A stretch of DNA of 64,000 nt from Bacteroidota bacterium (GTDB lineage Bacteria; Bacteroidota; Bacteroidia; Chitinophagales; BACL12): NCBI GenBank assembly GCA_016706865.1, contig JADJIS010000002.1, positions 1,116,001 to 1,180,000 on the forward strand. The letters are read 5' to 3'. Below are positions 1 through 8,873 of the stretch, one piece after another; position 1 is the stretch's first letter; each line of letters opens with the position of its first letter. Under the pieces are notes generated by a model, which was not told the origin of the DNA, searched no databases, and saw only the letters and a list, made by a program, of their open reading frames with translations. The translations under genes and the position numbers were made by a program.

Positions 1-643
1 AATTTTCCGGTATAATATTTAATTGGTTTGAACCCATATCTTCGTCGTTATTTATATCGCTGAAGCCATAGGTACCACGTCCTCCTATTAAAAATTTTAC
101 AACCTGAAATTTATCTATACCTATTTCCATAGCTGCTCCATACATAATTCCAAAATCTGCTTTTTTCACCGATATAACGGTGATTGCGGTGTCACGGTTT
201 ATATCATCCACAGATAAACTATTCAAAGAGGAGTTTACTGTTGCTCCCATAACTGGTCCTGAAAACAATGAAAAATTTACTTGTTTACAAAGGTCAGAAT
301 TAAAGGTAAAAACCAAAGGGACAATTATTTTTTCAAGTTGTACTTCGTATAATGATTTCCTATCAGGACCTAATTTGAAATTCACCGATTGATATTGTAA
401 TCCCGACTGAATAGAAAAAAATTGGTTAAATATTCGTTCGTACAACACACTAAATTCATGTCCTAATTCCGGTTCCGTAAAGACCGCGTTTTCATCTGAA
501 ATTTTTGTTTCCAAATAGGAATAAATATGACCATATTGCACACTTAAATTTCTGTTGTGCACTTCTTCCATTATTTCGAAATTTTGTGCATTTGCATAAA
601 ATGTTGCGAATAGTATAGAATAAAGGAGTAAGTGTCTATTCAT
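1..643 (-). CDS. Secreted outer-membrane beta-barrel protein, C-terminus cut by window edge
   Basis: An open frame runs from an ATG at 643 off the left edge, giving about 214 codons with no stop. Residues 1-19 form a signal peptide ending in an ANAQ-type cleavage site. The rest alternates polar and hydrophobic residues with phrases such as LSVQYGHIYSYLE, LYERIFNQFFSIQSGLQYQ and IIVPLVFTFNS, which is the look of PorT-like or generic Bacteroidota outer-membrane barrels. I infer an outer-membrane location; no function can be assigned. The 236 bases between it and the next gene hold nothing I can name. Confidence 0.7.
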   Translation of the reverse strand, partial: MNRHLLLYSILFATFYANAQNFEIMEEVHNRNLSVQYGHIYSYLETKISDENAVFTEPELGHEFSVLYERIFNQFFSIQSGLQYQSVNFKLGPDRKSLYEVQLEKIIVPLVFTFNSDLCKQVNFSLFSGPVMGATVNSSLNSLSVDDINRDTAITVISVKKADFGIMYGAAMEIGIDKFQVVKFLIGGRGTYGFSDINNDEDMGSNQLNIIPEN

Positions 644-879
644 TTTCTGAAAATTGTAACATAAACCCGGAAGAAATTGATCCTCCTTTAATATGCATTC
701 CAATAATTCAGCCCTTAATCTATATTGTTGTAAATGAGGAAGTTAATATTTGTTGAGTGTTTTAATTAGAGTCGAGAAATTCTACAATAGAATGTTAATT
801 GTGTTACATTTTCCACAACTTTGGAAATCAAAACAGATACTATATTGATTGAAGAAGAGACTCAGGCTTAAATGGGAAA

Positions 880-1593
880 TCAGATCCTAATACCTTTTCG
901 GACTAAAATTTCACTGCCTTCTGCCAATAAAACGGAATGAGGTTTTTCAGAGTGTAGAAACCCGAAATCTGAACCATATAACTTTGCGTAGCTGCATTTA
1001 ATTTCAGAATTATGAACAGGAAAAATCATCCAACGAGGATGCTCAACGTCATATTGAACTGTTTTTACAGAATTCATTTTTGCAAAACCTTTGTAGTGTT
1101 CGGTAATAAATTCCTCCAGACTATTTTCTTTCAACATATCCTTTTGGTCAACTGCTTCTGCTCGAAAAAAATTATCCTTTCCCCAGCTATAGTTTAGAGA
1201 AAACGATTTTTCTTTTTTATGAAGATCGACAGAAGTTGGAAGAGTGATATAATTTTCATTATAGAGAGTATTCGCAATAAAGGTGATCATGAATCGCGGA
1301 ACTATTTCTTTAATAAATACAACTCCACGTTTCCATTCTCCGTTTTCATTAAATTTAACATAAAACCGCAGATTAACTTCTACAAAATTGGTATGAAATG
1401 GAAATTGTATTCCTAAAACCTGTGTTTTTAAAAATTGAAATGCTACAAGGCTCACAAGATGTTCACCTTTAAATGTATCTAATTCTGTTTTAGCAGGTAA
1501 ATATTTTTTTAAAATTTGTTGATCACAAATAAAATTTGCGATCAACAAATTTTTCCATTCAGCTCTCAGAAATACCTTTTGTTGTGGATTCAT
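880..1593 (-). CDS. DUF2071 (YqjF-like) family protein
   Basis: A 237-residue cytoplasmic protein with no signal peptide. The opening (FLRAEWKNLLIANFICDQQILKKYLP), the middle LVAFQFLKTQVLGIQFPFHTNF and the VNLRFYVK segment fit the DUF2071/YqjF family, whose members are about 230-250 residues. The biochemical role of the family is unknown. The start is the only methionine before the conserved region. It reads in the same direction as the DUF2911 gene, but an 86-base gap holding a heptamer repeat separates them, so they may not share a transcript. Confidence 0.8.
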   Translation of the reverse strand: MNPQQKVFLRAEWKNLLIANFICDQQILKKYLPAKTELDTFKGEHLVSLVAFQFLKTQVLGIQFPFHTNFVEVNLRFYVKFNENGEWKRGVVFIKEIVPRFMITFIANTLYNENYITLPTSVDLHKKEKSFSLNYSWGKDNFFRAEAVDQKDMLKENSLEEFITEHYKGFAKMNSVKTVQYDVEHPRWMIFPVHNSEIKCSYAKLYGSDFGFLHSEKPHSVLLAEGSEILVRKGIRI

Positions 1594-1647
1594 TAAGTAT
1601 TATGTTCTTCAAAATAAAAATGAGTAATGAATTTTGCATGCTGCTCA

Positions 1648-1675
1648 ACTCATTACTCATTACTCATAACTCATT
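1648..1675. repeat. Heptamer tandem repeat ACTCATT x4
   Basis: Four consecutive 7-base units (ACTCATT, ACTCATT, ACTCATA, ACTCATT) lie between two minus-strand genes. TGAGTAATGA at 1621-1630 is the inverted counterpart, so the block could fold into a hairpin. It is one of many period-7 repeats in this window. Confidence 0.75.
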
Positions 1676-1679
1676 TAAA

Positions 1680-2528
1680 TTATTTCTTTTTCCAATCTTC
1701 CAGGCTCGTATTCACCGTTTGTGCAAAACCTGTATTTTTTGCCTCAACTGCTAATGTGTGCGATTTAGTTGCAGTTTCAATTGCCTCTGCTTTCATACCA
1801 TTTGCAGCATATGCTCGTGCAAGGGTATAAAGGTTCCAATAACGCTCAGTTTGAGATACCGATTTTTTTGCCCAATCCAATGCTAATTTCGAATCGAGAT
1901 TATTATCAAGATAAAATTCCGCTGCATCATTATATAAGCCCATGGTATTTTCTGCAGCAGCAATTGCATCTTCAATATTCTTTTTTCCTTCTTCCATAAA
2001 ATCATTTACAATATCAAAACTTACTTTGGTGGTTTCCCAATAAATTTGAACTGTAGTGCTCTTGTCTTTAACATTGGCAAAATCTATTGTAAACGACTCC
2101 GTATTAGAAATTGTGGAAGGTTTTACATTAAAACGCATAACATCTTCTTCCTGCTTATAACCTCCAGCACCCCATAATTCCGTATTTTTATTGATGATAA
2201 TGGTCCATTCTGTGGCTCCCGGAATTGTGAAAATGGAATACGCTCCCGGTTCTACTTTTTGATTATTGATCATAGTAGTACCCTCTAATTTAAGTTCCAC
2301 TGCTTTATTTGCTCCTGTGCGCCATATTTCTCCGTAAGGAACCAGGCCGCCAAAAATTTTACGGCCTTTCATTGAAGGTCGGGAGTAAGTTATGGTAGCT
2401 TGAGCTAAACCAAATTTCTGTGAAACCTGTGCCCAAGGGCTAGGTTGAGGTAGTTCAAGTTCTTGTGCAATGGCAGAATTTGTCAGCATTGTAACAACTG
2501 CAACACATGTAAAAATAATTTTTTTCAT
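1680..2528 (-). CDS. DUF2911 domain secreted protein with C-terminal helical (TPR-like) region
   Basis: I place the start at the second of two adjacent ATGs (2528), where MKKIIFTCVAVVTMLTNSAIAQ forms a clean signal peptide; an upstream in-frame ATG at 2573 would add 15 unlikely residues. About 282 residues. Residues ~25-165 fit DUF2911: QVSQKFGLAQATITYSRPS, a GRKIFGG motif, WRTGANKA, and a lipocalin-like strand pattern with GAYSIFTIPG. Residues ~180-282 are helical and end with repeats resembling TPR (WNLYTLARAYAANGMKAEAIE). The family is common in Bacteroidota and has no defined reaction. Likely periplasmic. Confidence 0.85.
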   Translation of the reverse strand: MKKIIFTCVAVVTMLTNSAIAQELELPQPSPWAQVSQKFGLAQATITYSRPSMKGRKIFGGLVPYGEIWRTGANKAVELKLEGTTMINNQKVEPGAYSIFTIPGATEWTIIINKNTELWGAGGYKQEEDVMRFNVKPSTISNTESFTIDFANVKDKSTTVQIYWETTKVSFDIVNDFMEEGKKNIEDAIAAAENTMGLYNDAAEFYLDNNLDSKLALDWAKKSVSQTERYWNLYTLARAYAANGMKAEAIETATKSHTLAVEAKNTGFAQTVNTSLEDWKKK

Positions 2529-2604
2529 CATTTCGTTAATTTTATCCTGCAAATTTAAACAAAAGCATCGCACACTTGTTCATCACTCATATCGTAAATG
2601 ATCT

Positions 2605-3549
2605 ATGTATTTTACCGTATTAAAAAGCAAACTATCTGCAGCACTATTCATTTCGGCACTCTATTTTATTATTTGGAGCCTAATTGTGTTGATATTTCCG
2701 TCTTTTTTATCAAGGGTTGTTATAACCGACGTGAATACTCCGCTGGTTTTTTGGGATCTTATGGGACTTGTTACCATTGTTATGGGAGTAGGCCTTATTA
2801 TCGCTGCCTCTAACCCTTACAAACACTGGGCAATAATTTTAATGGTCACCCTTTTTCATTTGGCTATGATCAGTGGGTTCATCTACGGTTACAAACTAGG
2901 ATTTTTCAATAGCAATTTTATGCAATTTGTATTTTTTAACCATATAATTTGGCTTATTCCCAATATAACATCGCTTTATCTCACCTACAAAAGAAATTTT
3001 GTAACAGATGAACTTCTTATCGATTCGTTTAGTCAGGATCAATATCCACTGGAACTTTTTGAAACTGTTAAAGGAGAAAATATTGCAGAACTCAGTAATA
3101 CATCCCCTATCATGTTAGTATTTCTGCGCCATTTCGGATGTCCATTTTGTAAGGACTCACTACTGAAATTAAATAAATATAAACATCAACTGCTTGAGAA
3201 AGGAATTAAAATCGTTGTTGTTTATATGGTTGATGAGGAAACAGCTAAACCTTACCTTGCTCAATATGATCTTGAAGATGTGCTGCAGGTAAGTGATCCG
3301 GAGGAAATATTTTATAAAAGTTTCAAACTCAAAAGGGGAAGTTTCACTCAGTTATTCGGACTAAAAGTTTGGCTTCGTTGGATCGAATTAGGGGTGTCAA
3401 AAAAATTATTTAACACCAAACCCGAAGGAAATGTTTCGCAAATGCCAGGCATTTTTTTACTCAAAAACGGCAAAATAATTAAACAGTATAACTATAACTC
3501 CATTGCAGATACACCTGACTATACGATGTTTCTGAACTATAATTTGTAA
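2605..3549 (+). CDS. Membrane-anchored SelL-type / AhpC-TSA-like redox protein
   Basis: A 314-residue protein. Residues ~12-125 hold about four hydrophobic segments. Residues ~145-314 form a thioredoxin-fold domain with the redox motif CPFC at C179 and C182 (LRHFGCPFCKDS), then KIVVVYMVD and the cis-proline region MPGIFLLKNGKI. This matches the SelL-related, AhpC/TSA-2 group. Some SelL proteins carry selenocysteine; here both positions are ordinary Cys codons. I infer thiol-disulfide or peroxide chemistry at the membrane; the substrate is unknown. It is divergent from the DUF2911 gene across a 76-base gap. Confidence 0.75.
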   Translation: MYFTVLKSKLSAALFISALYFIIWSLIVLIFPSFLSRVVITDVNTPLVFWDLMGLVTIVMGVGLIIAASNPYKHWAIILMVTLFHLAMISGFIYGYKLGFFNSNFMQFVFFNHIIWLIPNITSLYLTYKRNFVTDELLIDSFSQDQYPLELFETVKGENIAELSNTSPIMLVFLRHFGCPFCKDSLLKLNKYKHQLLEKGIKIVVVYMVDEETAKPYLAQYDLEDVLQVSDPEEIFYKSFKLKRGSFTQLFGLKVWLRWIELGVSKKLFNTKPEGNVSQMPGIFLLKNGKIIKQYNYNSIADTPDYTMFLNYNL

Positions 3550-3576
3550 CAATCTCTAATTTCAAAGTTATGTTTT

Positions 3577-3735
3577 GGGCGTGTTCCGTCAGCTGACGGA
3601 TCGGGCTTTACCTGCAACTCCAAGCCTCCTTGTGTTCGGCTGTGGGCCTACCTGGCGCTGGCGCAGTCGGCAGACAGGGTTTCCAAACACTAAAGACTAA
3701 TAGTGCTTTAGTGCGCTGCAATCCCTCGCGCGACT
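3577..3735. repeat. GC-rich structured intergenic repeat
   Basis: Much richer in GC than its surroundings. It opens with GGGCGTG and a 16-base perfect palindrome (TCCGTCAGCTGACGGA, 3585-3600), has TCGGGCTTT near its start, a second stem CACTAAAG/CTTTAGTG (3688-3695 with 3706-3713), and ends in GCAATCCCTCGCGC. I recall intergenic elements with similar ends from other Bacteroidota but could not check. It could be a small RNA, a bidirectional terminator or a mobile hairpin. Confidence 0.5.
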
Positions 3736-3783
3736 ACCCCGATAATTTATCTAAAACCCATAACGCTATCGAATAACAAATGT

Positions 3784-3791
3784 TATTTTTG
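3784..3791 (+). promoter_or_regulatory. Bacteroidota -7 promoter box TATTTTTG
   Basis: Matches TAnnTTTG and lies 16 bases before the TTG start of the glycosyltransferase gene, so the leader would be very short. No clear -33 element is visible. Confidence 0.45.
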
Positions 3792-3807
3792 TGCAATACC
3801 GAAAATA

Positions 3808-5229
3808 TTGGCAACACAAAAAAAATATGATTACCGGCTTTTATTCAGAAGGTATATTCTGATATTTGTTGATGTGTTGCTTGTGGTGGCAGCTCTTCTG
3901 GTATATTTGCGTTTTTTCCATCCAACTGCACTACAATCATATCATACCTTTTTAGATAATTTATTGTGGATGGCCGTGATCATACTTTTGTGGTTCATCT
4001 ATTCCTATATTTTTAATTTATATAAACTGTCTAATGTTGATCGGATAACAACTACAATAAGAAATACAATTTTTACTGCAGTGTTAACGGGTTCCACTTA
4101 TTTATTTATACCTTTTTTAAGTCCCACCCTACCTATTAGCAGAACACCCGCATTTGTGCTTATTGCAGTAATGGTCATATTAGTACTTATTTGGAGATTG
4201 TGTTATGCGGCATTTTTTATTCATCCCATACTCAATAAAAAAGCCCTTGTTGTTGGAGCCGGATATACGGGCAGAGAAATTGTAAGAACTTTATTACACG
4301 ATGCTTCCATATACCATAAAACAGCCTACAAAATTTATGGATATATTGATGATGATGTTTCAAAACTTGGAAAGATTTACGACGACCTTAAAGTATTGGG
4401 AAATGGATCCATGTTATTAAAATTTGCTAAAAGATTGGATGTTGATGAAATTATAATGGCAATTCCCGATAAAGAAACATTGTCGGCTGATCTGTTTTCC
4501 AATTTGATTGATTGCGAAAATGCAGGTTTGCAAGTAATTCCTGCAACCCAGATTTATGAAGAACAAACGGGAAGGGTAATGATTAAAATTAAGGAGAATG
4601 AATTTCATCTCACCAACCCCTATAGTATTGTTCATAAAGATAATTTTTACACATTTACAAACAGGATCATCAATATAAGTTGTGCATTAATAGCAGGAAT
4701 GTTTTTTCTTCTTGTATTGCCCTTTGTTTGGCTTGGGAATTTATTTTTCAGCAAGGGCCCATTATTTTTTTTACAGGAAAGAATAGGGGAGAGCAATAAA
4801 AAATTTAAGATCATTAAATTCAGAACCATGATCGTGGATGCTGAAAAAGAAAGTGGTCCTCAGTTTGCACAAAAAAATGATAACAGGATAACCAAAGTTG
4901 GCAATGTTTTGCGCAAAACACGATTTGATGAATTACCGCAATTCTGGAATGTATTGCGTGGAGATATTAATTTAATTGGTCCTAGGCCGGAGAGAGAATA
5001 TTTTGTGGATGAACTCAGTAAAAAGATTCCCTTTTTTAAATTGCGCAATACTGTAAAACCCGGTTTAACAGGATGGGCTCAGGTAAAACACCATTATGCA
5101 TCCGACTTCGACGACACGCTCGTAAAACTACAATACGATCTTTATTATATTAAACACCGCTCGCTTTTGCTGGATCTGCTCATCATTTTTAAAACGATAG
5201 CGGTTATGATAAAATTTAAAGGAACCTAA
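3808..5229 (+). CDS. Polyprenyl-phosphate sugar phosphotransferase (initiating EPS/O-antigen glycosyltransferase)
   Basis: A 473-residue inner-membrane enzyme, likely transferring a sugar-1-phosphate from a nucleotide sugar to undecaprenyl phosphate, the first step of exopolysaccharide or O-antigen assembly. Residues ~10-140 hold four to five membrane helices; ~145-265 a nucleotide-binding-like CoA_binding_3 region (KKALVVGAGYTGREIVRTL); ~275-473 the bacterial sugar transferase domain, with KFRTM, DELPQFWNVLRGDINLIGPRPE and KPGLTGWAQV. The start is TTG; the first internal ATG is past residue 50 and would remove membrane helices. Ten bases separate it from the ligase-like gene, so both are likely one operon. 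Confidence 0.9.
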   Translation: MATQKKYDYRLLFRRYILIFVDVLLVVAALLVYLRFFHPTALQSYHTFLDNLLWMAVIILLWFIYSYIFNLYKLSNVDRITTTIRNTIFTAVLTGSTYLFIPFLSPTLPISRTPAFVLIAVMVILVLIWRLCYAAFFIHPILNKKALVVGAGYTGREIVRTLLHDASIYHKTAYKIYGYIDDDVSKLGKIYDDLKVLGNGSMLLKFAKRLDVDEIIMAIPDKETLSADLFSNLIDCENAGLQVIPATQIYEEQTGRVMIKIKENEFHLTNPYSIVHKDNFYTFTNRIINISCALIAGMFFLLVLPFVWLGNLFFSKGPLFFLQERIGESNKKFKIIKFRTMIVDAEKESGPQFAQKNDNRITKVGNVLRKTRFDELPQFWNVLRGDINLIGPRPEREYFVDELSKKIPFFKLRNTVKPGLTGWAQVKHHYASDFDDTLVKLQYDLYYIKHRSLLLDLLIIFKTIAVMIKFKGT

Positions 5230-5239
5230 TAACCGGATT

Positions 5240-6463
5240 TTGGAAACAGCTAACAGAAATATTCCGGAAAAAATACTTTTAATATTAATTTGTGCTATCG
5301 CTATTCTGATACCTGTTCATAAAACTCTCGCATCCCCGGTTATTTTACTTTCTATATTAACCATACTTTTTACCGGTGATTATAAAAATAAATGGAACAA
5401 ACTTGTTGCCAACAAACGCAATTTTGTTTTTATTGCAATTTATCTGCTATTTTTATTTGCTTATCTTATTTCTACAAATAAGCAGGAAGCTTTTACCGAT
5501 CTTAAAGTAAAACTATATTTATTGTTGATCCCGGTATTTTGGACTGCAGGTATTACTTTAACAAGAAACGAGCTAAAAAAAGTATTATACTGTTTTGTAA
5601 TTTCCTGCATTTTGTTTGCCATTTTTGCACTTTCCGTTGCCGTTTATTATTATATTACCACAGGCGAAAATAAATTTTATTATTTAGATCTTCTGTCCTT
5701 TACTTATATGCATCCGTCATATATCGGAATGTTTGAGGCATTTGCATTTATCATCATCTCCATAGATCTGATCAAAAACTGGCAACTATTATCGTCAAAA
5801 CGCAAATGGTTATATTTATCCGTGTTGTTATTCCTTACGCTTTTTATTTTTCTTCTTACAGCTAAAATGGCAATTGCCTCACTTTTTATATTTGGGAATA
5901 TTGCTTTTTTTATCCTTGCTAAAAATAATTTGGGAAGAAAATATGCCATACTAATAATATTAAGCTGCAATTTAATTGCAATAACTGCCCTGCTGAGTTT
6001 GCCTTATACCAGAGAACGGTTTAAACTTTTGTTCACTTACGATGAGGTAGCTTATGCCAATTCGGTAAACTCCCGATCGGAGATCTGGAAGGCCTCCATG
6101 GAGGTTGCAAAACAGCATCCTCTTATTGGAACAGGTTCAGGTGATGCGGAAAAGGCACTCACGGAGACTTACGCACGCAACGGTTTCGAAAAAGGAGTTA
6201 CAGAGTCCTATAACACCCATAATCAATACCTTCAGGTATTGGTGGAGACCGGAATTATTGGTTTATTGCTGTTTTCTGCGTTTTTGGTTTTCTGTATCCG
6301 AGTGGCTATTTTGGACAAAAACTACCTGTATTTAAGTTTTCTCCTGTTATTTATGGTGAATATATTCACCGAATCCATGCTGAAGACTCAAAGTGGAGTC
6401 GTTTTTTTTGTTTTCTTTAACTCCTTGCTAGGCTTGGGTTTCAGGCCGAAATTACAGGTTTGA
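5240..6463 (+). CDS. O-antigen ligase / polymerase-like membrane protein (Wzy_C family)
   Basis: A 407-residue protein with about ten to twelve hydrophobic helices, TTG start, no nearer ATG. The C-terminal third has the Wzy_C features: SRSEIWKASMEVAKQHPLIGTGSGD, a long periplasmic loop with an Arg, then YNTHNQYLQVLVETGIIGLLLF, whose conserved His-Asn is typical of O-antigen ligases (WaaL) and polymerases. It follows the initiating transferase by ten bases, so it probably polymerises or ligates the glycan begun by that enzyme. Ligase and polymerase cannot be told apart by sequence alone. Confidence 0.85.
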   Translation: METANRNIPEKILLILICAIAILIPVHKTLASPVILLSILTILFTGDYKNKWNKLVANKRNFVFIAIYLLFLFAYLISTNKQEAFTDLKVKLYLLLIPVFWTAGITLTRNELKKVLYCFVISCILFAIFALSVAVYYYITTGENKFYYLDLLSFTYMHPSYIGMFEAFAFIIISIDLIKNWQLLSSKRKWLYLSVLLFLTLFIFLLTAKMAIASLFIFGNIAFFILAKNNLGRKYAILIILSCNLIAITALLSLPYTRERFKLLFTYDEVAYANSVNSRSEIWKASMEVAKQHPLIGTGSGDAEKALTETYARNGFEKGVTESYNTHNQYLQVLVETGIIGLLLFSAFLVFCIRVAILDKNYLYLSFLLLFMVNIFTESMLKTQSGVVFFVFFNSLLGLGFRPKLQV

Positions 6464-6574
6464 CGAACTTATTTTAATTTTTTTTTACCGCTGCTTGTAA
6501 CTTTTTTCAGGGGTGCTTCGCCATATGTTCAAATTTAGAAACCTAAAATCTTAAACAAAATAAAACATCAAATT

Positions 6575-6919
6575 ATGAAATCGTTATTCACTCTTGCAGC
6601 TATCCTATTCAGCGTTACTCTTTTCGCCGGAAATGAAAAAACAAACGTTACCGACAAAGACAAAACCAAAGTTATTGAAAACATATCCCAGCTAATGGGA
6701 GGAGAAGAAGTAATTTCTGCTCTTGGCATAAATGGCCAGGCGGATGTAACAATTAAAGTAGACGAGCAGGGTGTTATGCACGTTGAAGAAGTTCAGGCAA
6801 ACGATTATTTATTAGAATATCACCTTCGCAAAAGTATTGATGGCGTAAAAATGATAGTTAGTGATTCTTTAGTTGGTAAAACAGTTTCTTTTTTTGTGAA
6901 CGTTGTGCAGTCGAAATAG
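6575..6919 (+). CDS. Small secreted protein, unknown function (paralogue of 7283-7618)
   Basis: A 114-residue protein: signal peptide to about residue 19 (ending LFAGN), then an acidic and basic stretch and a C-terminal domain of alternating strands (GQADVTIKVDEQGVMHVEEVQANDYLLEYHLRKSI). Its neighbour at 7283 shares the layout: signal peptide ending AGN, then a central (F/V)(T/S)I(K/D)(V/E)DE segment, H(V/I)xx(V/I)Q(A/S)(N/E)(D/E), then a helix. Both are about 110 residues, so this is probably a tandem duplication. No known family recognised. A strong terminator follows. Confidence 0.7.
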   Translation: MKSLFTLAAILFSVTLFAGNEKTNVTDKDKTKVIENISQLMGGEEVISALGINGQADVTIKVDEQGVMHVEEVQANDYLLEYHLRKSIDGVKMIVSDSLVGKTVSFFVNVVQSK

Positions 6920-6939
6920 TGTCATCCTTTCGATCGCAA

Positions 6940-6969
6940 AAGGCTCTCAGCAATGAGGGCCTTTTTTTT
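6940..6969 (+). terminator. Rho-independent terminator
   Basis: Stem AAGGCTCTC with GAGGGCCTT (one G-T pair), six-base loop, then eight T. It lies 20 bases after the stop of the small secreted protein gene. Confidence 0.85.
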
Positions 6970-7282
6970 ACCCTAGTAGAAAATCATTATTATACCTCCG
7001 ATTTTCCCGGGGGGGGGCCCCAAAGAAAAAATTCTTCTTCCCTAGAACAAATTTTATGTCTACTTAAAATATCTTCAAAAGACAACGCATCCTAGATTTT
7101 CTTATTTAGGGTACTCCAATTTAATGACATTAAATTTGTTAATTTATTTTAATAAACCTTCACATTAATTAATACTTGTAAGTGTAACTAATTCGCTTTT
7201 AAACAGACTAATGTATAATGATCTGAAGTTATTTAATTCTGATCATTTCCACTATTTTATTTAATGTTTAAATGTAAAAATT

Positions 7283-7618
7283 ATGAAAAATTATCTTTTG
7301 ATCTTCGCCCTTCTTATTGCAACAACATCCTTTGCAGGAAATGATGAAACTGCCTGCAGCAAAAATTCTATTTCAGATGAAATTTCCGAAAAAGTGGGAC
7401 AAAAAACTCCTTTTGTTACCTACGATCTGGAAGGATATGTTACCATTTTATTTTCCATTGATGAAAATAATATCCTGCATATTTCTAATATCCAATCGGA
7501 AAACGAATTTCTTAAAAATCATGTTTTGGAAACACTGAACAATAAAATGATGGAAAACGATTGCGTTGAACATGGTAAAACATATTCATTGAAATTACAT
7601 TATATCCAATTTAGTTGA
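7283..7618 (+). CDS. Small secreted protein, unknown function (paralogue of 6575-6919)
   Basis: A 111-residue protein with signal peptide MKNYLLIFALLIATTSFAG. The mature part has one Cys near its N-terminus and one near residue 96 (NDCVEHGK), which could form a disulfide; the paralogue lacks them. The layout otherwise matches 6575-6919. The 363 bases upstream contain no gene; they hold a G9/C4 run at 7006-7021 and AT-rich DNA. Function unknown; likely periplasmic or surface. Confidence 0.65.
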   Translation: MKNYLLIFALLIATTSFAGNDETACSKNSISDEISEKVGQKTPFVTYDLEGYVTILFSIDENNILHISNIQSENEFLKNHVLETLNNKMMENDCVEHGKTYSLKLHYIQFS

Positions 7619-7695
7619 ATGGATCACTGATTTAAAGGATTACGCTGATTTCGCGGATTTAAATATTATTTTACAGCAGTGTAATTTCCTCCCTG

Positions 7696-7750
7696 GAGCT
7701 GGCGCAAATGGTAGCAAGGTGTTTGCTATCAGTGCGCTAGCTCTCTTTTT
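7696..7750 (+). terminator. Long nested hairpin followed by T tract
   Basis: Outer arms GAGCTGGCGCA (7696-7706) and TGCGCTAGCTC (7733-7743), inner arms GGTAGCAA and TTGCTATC, then TCTTTTTT. Could act as a terminator for 7283-7618 or be a small palindromic element. The bases just upstream (7620-7665) carry GATTACGCTGATTTCGCGGA-type text that I recall as a common intergenic motif in Bacteroidota. Confidence 0.6.
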
Positions 7751-7782
7751 TCAAGCTATACCACCATATAAAATTTCCTTCC

Positions 7783-7790
7783 TATTTTTG
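7783..7790 (+). promoter_or_regulatory. -7 promoter box TATTTTTG before mltG
   Basis: TAnnTTTG match ending 23 bases before the mltG ATG. No obvious -33 box. Confidence 0.45.
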
Positions 7791-7813
7791 CATTAATCAA
7801 ACCTATATCCGAT

Positions 7814-8860
7814 ATGGCCAGTGGAAAATTCAAAACATGGAGAATATTTTTGTTCGCATTACTGCTCGTTGTTGCTATTGTTGGCGTATTAGGTTATGCT
7901 AAATACAAAAAGATCGTCGCCCCCAATTTAACTACAGAAGAAAATTTTTCTCTCTATCTCACTTCTGATGCCACCATGGATTCGGTTATGGTACAACTTC
8001 GAAAGGCTAATATTATAAACGATGAAGCCTCTTTTTATTGGTGGGCCACAAAAAAGGATCTGGATAATAATCTTCATCCCGGAAGATATATTTTAAAAAA
8101 CGGAATGAGCAACAGAGAAATTGTAAATCTATTGATGAGCGGGCGACAAACTCCTGTTAATGTTACCTACAATAATATCAGAACAAAAAAGGATTTTGCC
8201 GGTAGGATAGGAGAACAAATTGAAGCCGATTCTATAGATTTTGTTAATTACTTTGACACCACCACCTATTTTAAAACACTGGGATTAACGAAAGATAATT
8301 TCATGACCTTGTTTATTCCAAATACCTACGAACTATATTGGAATACTGATGCTGCCTCCTTTATTAAAAGAATGGAAAAGGAACATGCAACATTTTGGAC
8401 GACTGCAAGATTAAATAAGGCAAAAGAAATTGGATTAACACCGGAGGAGGTATATATTCTTGCATCTATAGTATATTCTGAAAATGACAGAGCTTCAGAC
8501 GAGGCATCGAGAATTGCCGGCGTTTATATGAACCGAATGCATAAAGGAATGAAACTCGAGGCCGATCCAACCGTAAAATTTGCCATCGGCGATTTTGCCA
8601 AAAAAAGAATTTATTTCGCTGATCTTGAAATTGAATCACCCTATAACACCTATAAATATGTAGGTCTACCTCCGGGACCTATACATATGCCGCCAATAAA
8701 ATATATTGATGCGGTATTGAACTATGAAAAAAATGATTACATATTTCTCTGTGGTCGGGGTGATGGATCAGGAAGACATTATTTTGCAAAAACACTTTCT
8801 GAACATAATAAAAACCGTGACATGTATATTAATACATTAAACAAATTGGGAATTCGTTAA
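7814..8860 (+). CDS. mltG: Endolytic murein transglycosylase MltG (YceG family)
   Basis: A 348-residue protein that cuts nascent peptidoglycan strands, terminating glycan elongation. One membrane anchor at about residues 10-29 leaves the rest in the periplasm. LysM-like region ~45-115 (LHPGRYILKNGMSNREIVNLL), then the YceG catalytic domain: FIPNTYELYWNT, LASIVYSEN with the likely catalytic Glu at about residue 223 (equivalent to E218 in E. coli), NRMHKGMKLEADPTVKFA, and SPYNTYKYVGLPPGPI near the C-terminus. Length and motif order match the family. It stands alone between a hairpin and a convergent DinB gene. Confidence 0.93.
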   Translation: MASGKFKTWRIFLFALLLVVAIVGVLGYAKYKKIVAPNLTTEENFSLYLTSDATMDSVMVQLRKANIINDEASFYWWATKKDLDNNLHPGRYILKNGMSNREIVNLLMSGRQTPVNVTYNNIRTKKDFAGRIGEQIEADSIDFVNYFDTTTYFKTLGLTKDNFMTLFIPNTYELYWNTDAASFIKRMEKEHATFWTTARLNKAKEIGLTPEEVYILASIVYSENDRASDEASRIAGVYMNRMHKGMKLEADPTVKFAIGDFAKKRIYFADLEIESPYNTYKYVGLPPGPIHMPPIKYIDAVLNYEKNDYIFLCGRGDGSGRHYFAKTLSEHNKNRDMYINTLNKLGIR

Positions 8861-8873
8861 AAAGAAAAAAATA

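Noticed and set aside
2605..3549. SelL relatives can be selenoproteins, so a selenocysteine here was considered.
   Set aside because: Both active-site positions are ordinary Cys codons and the frame has no internal TGA.
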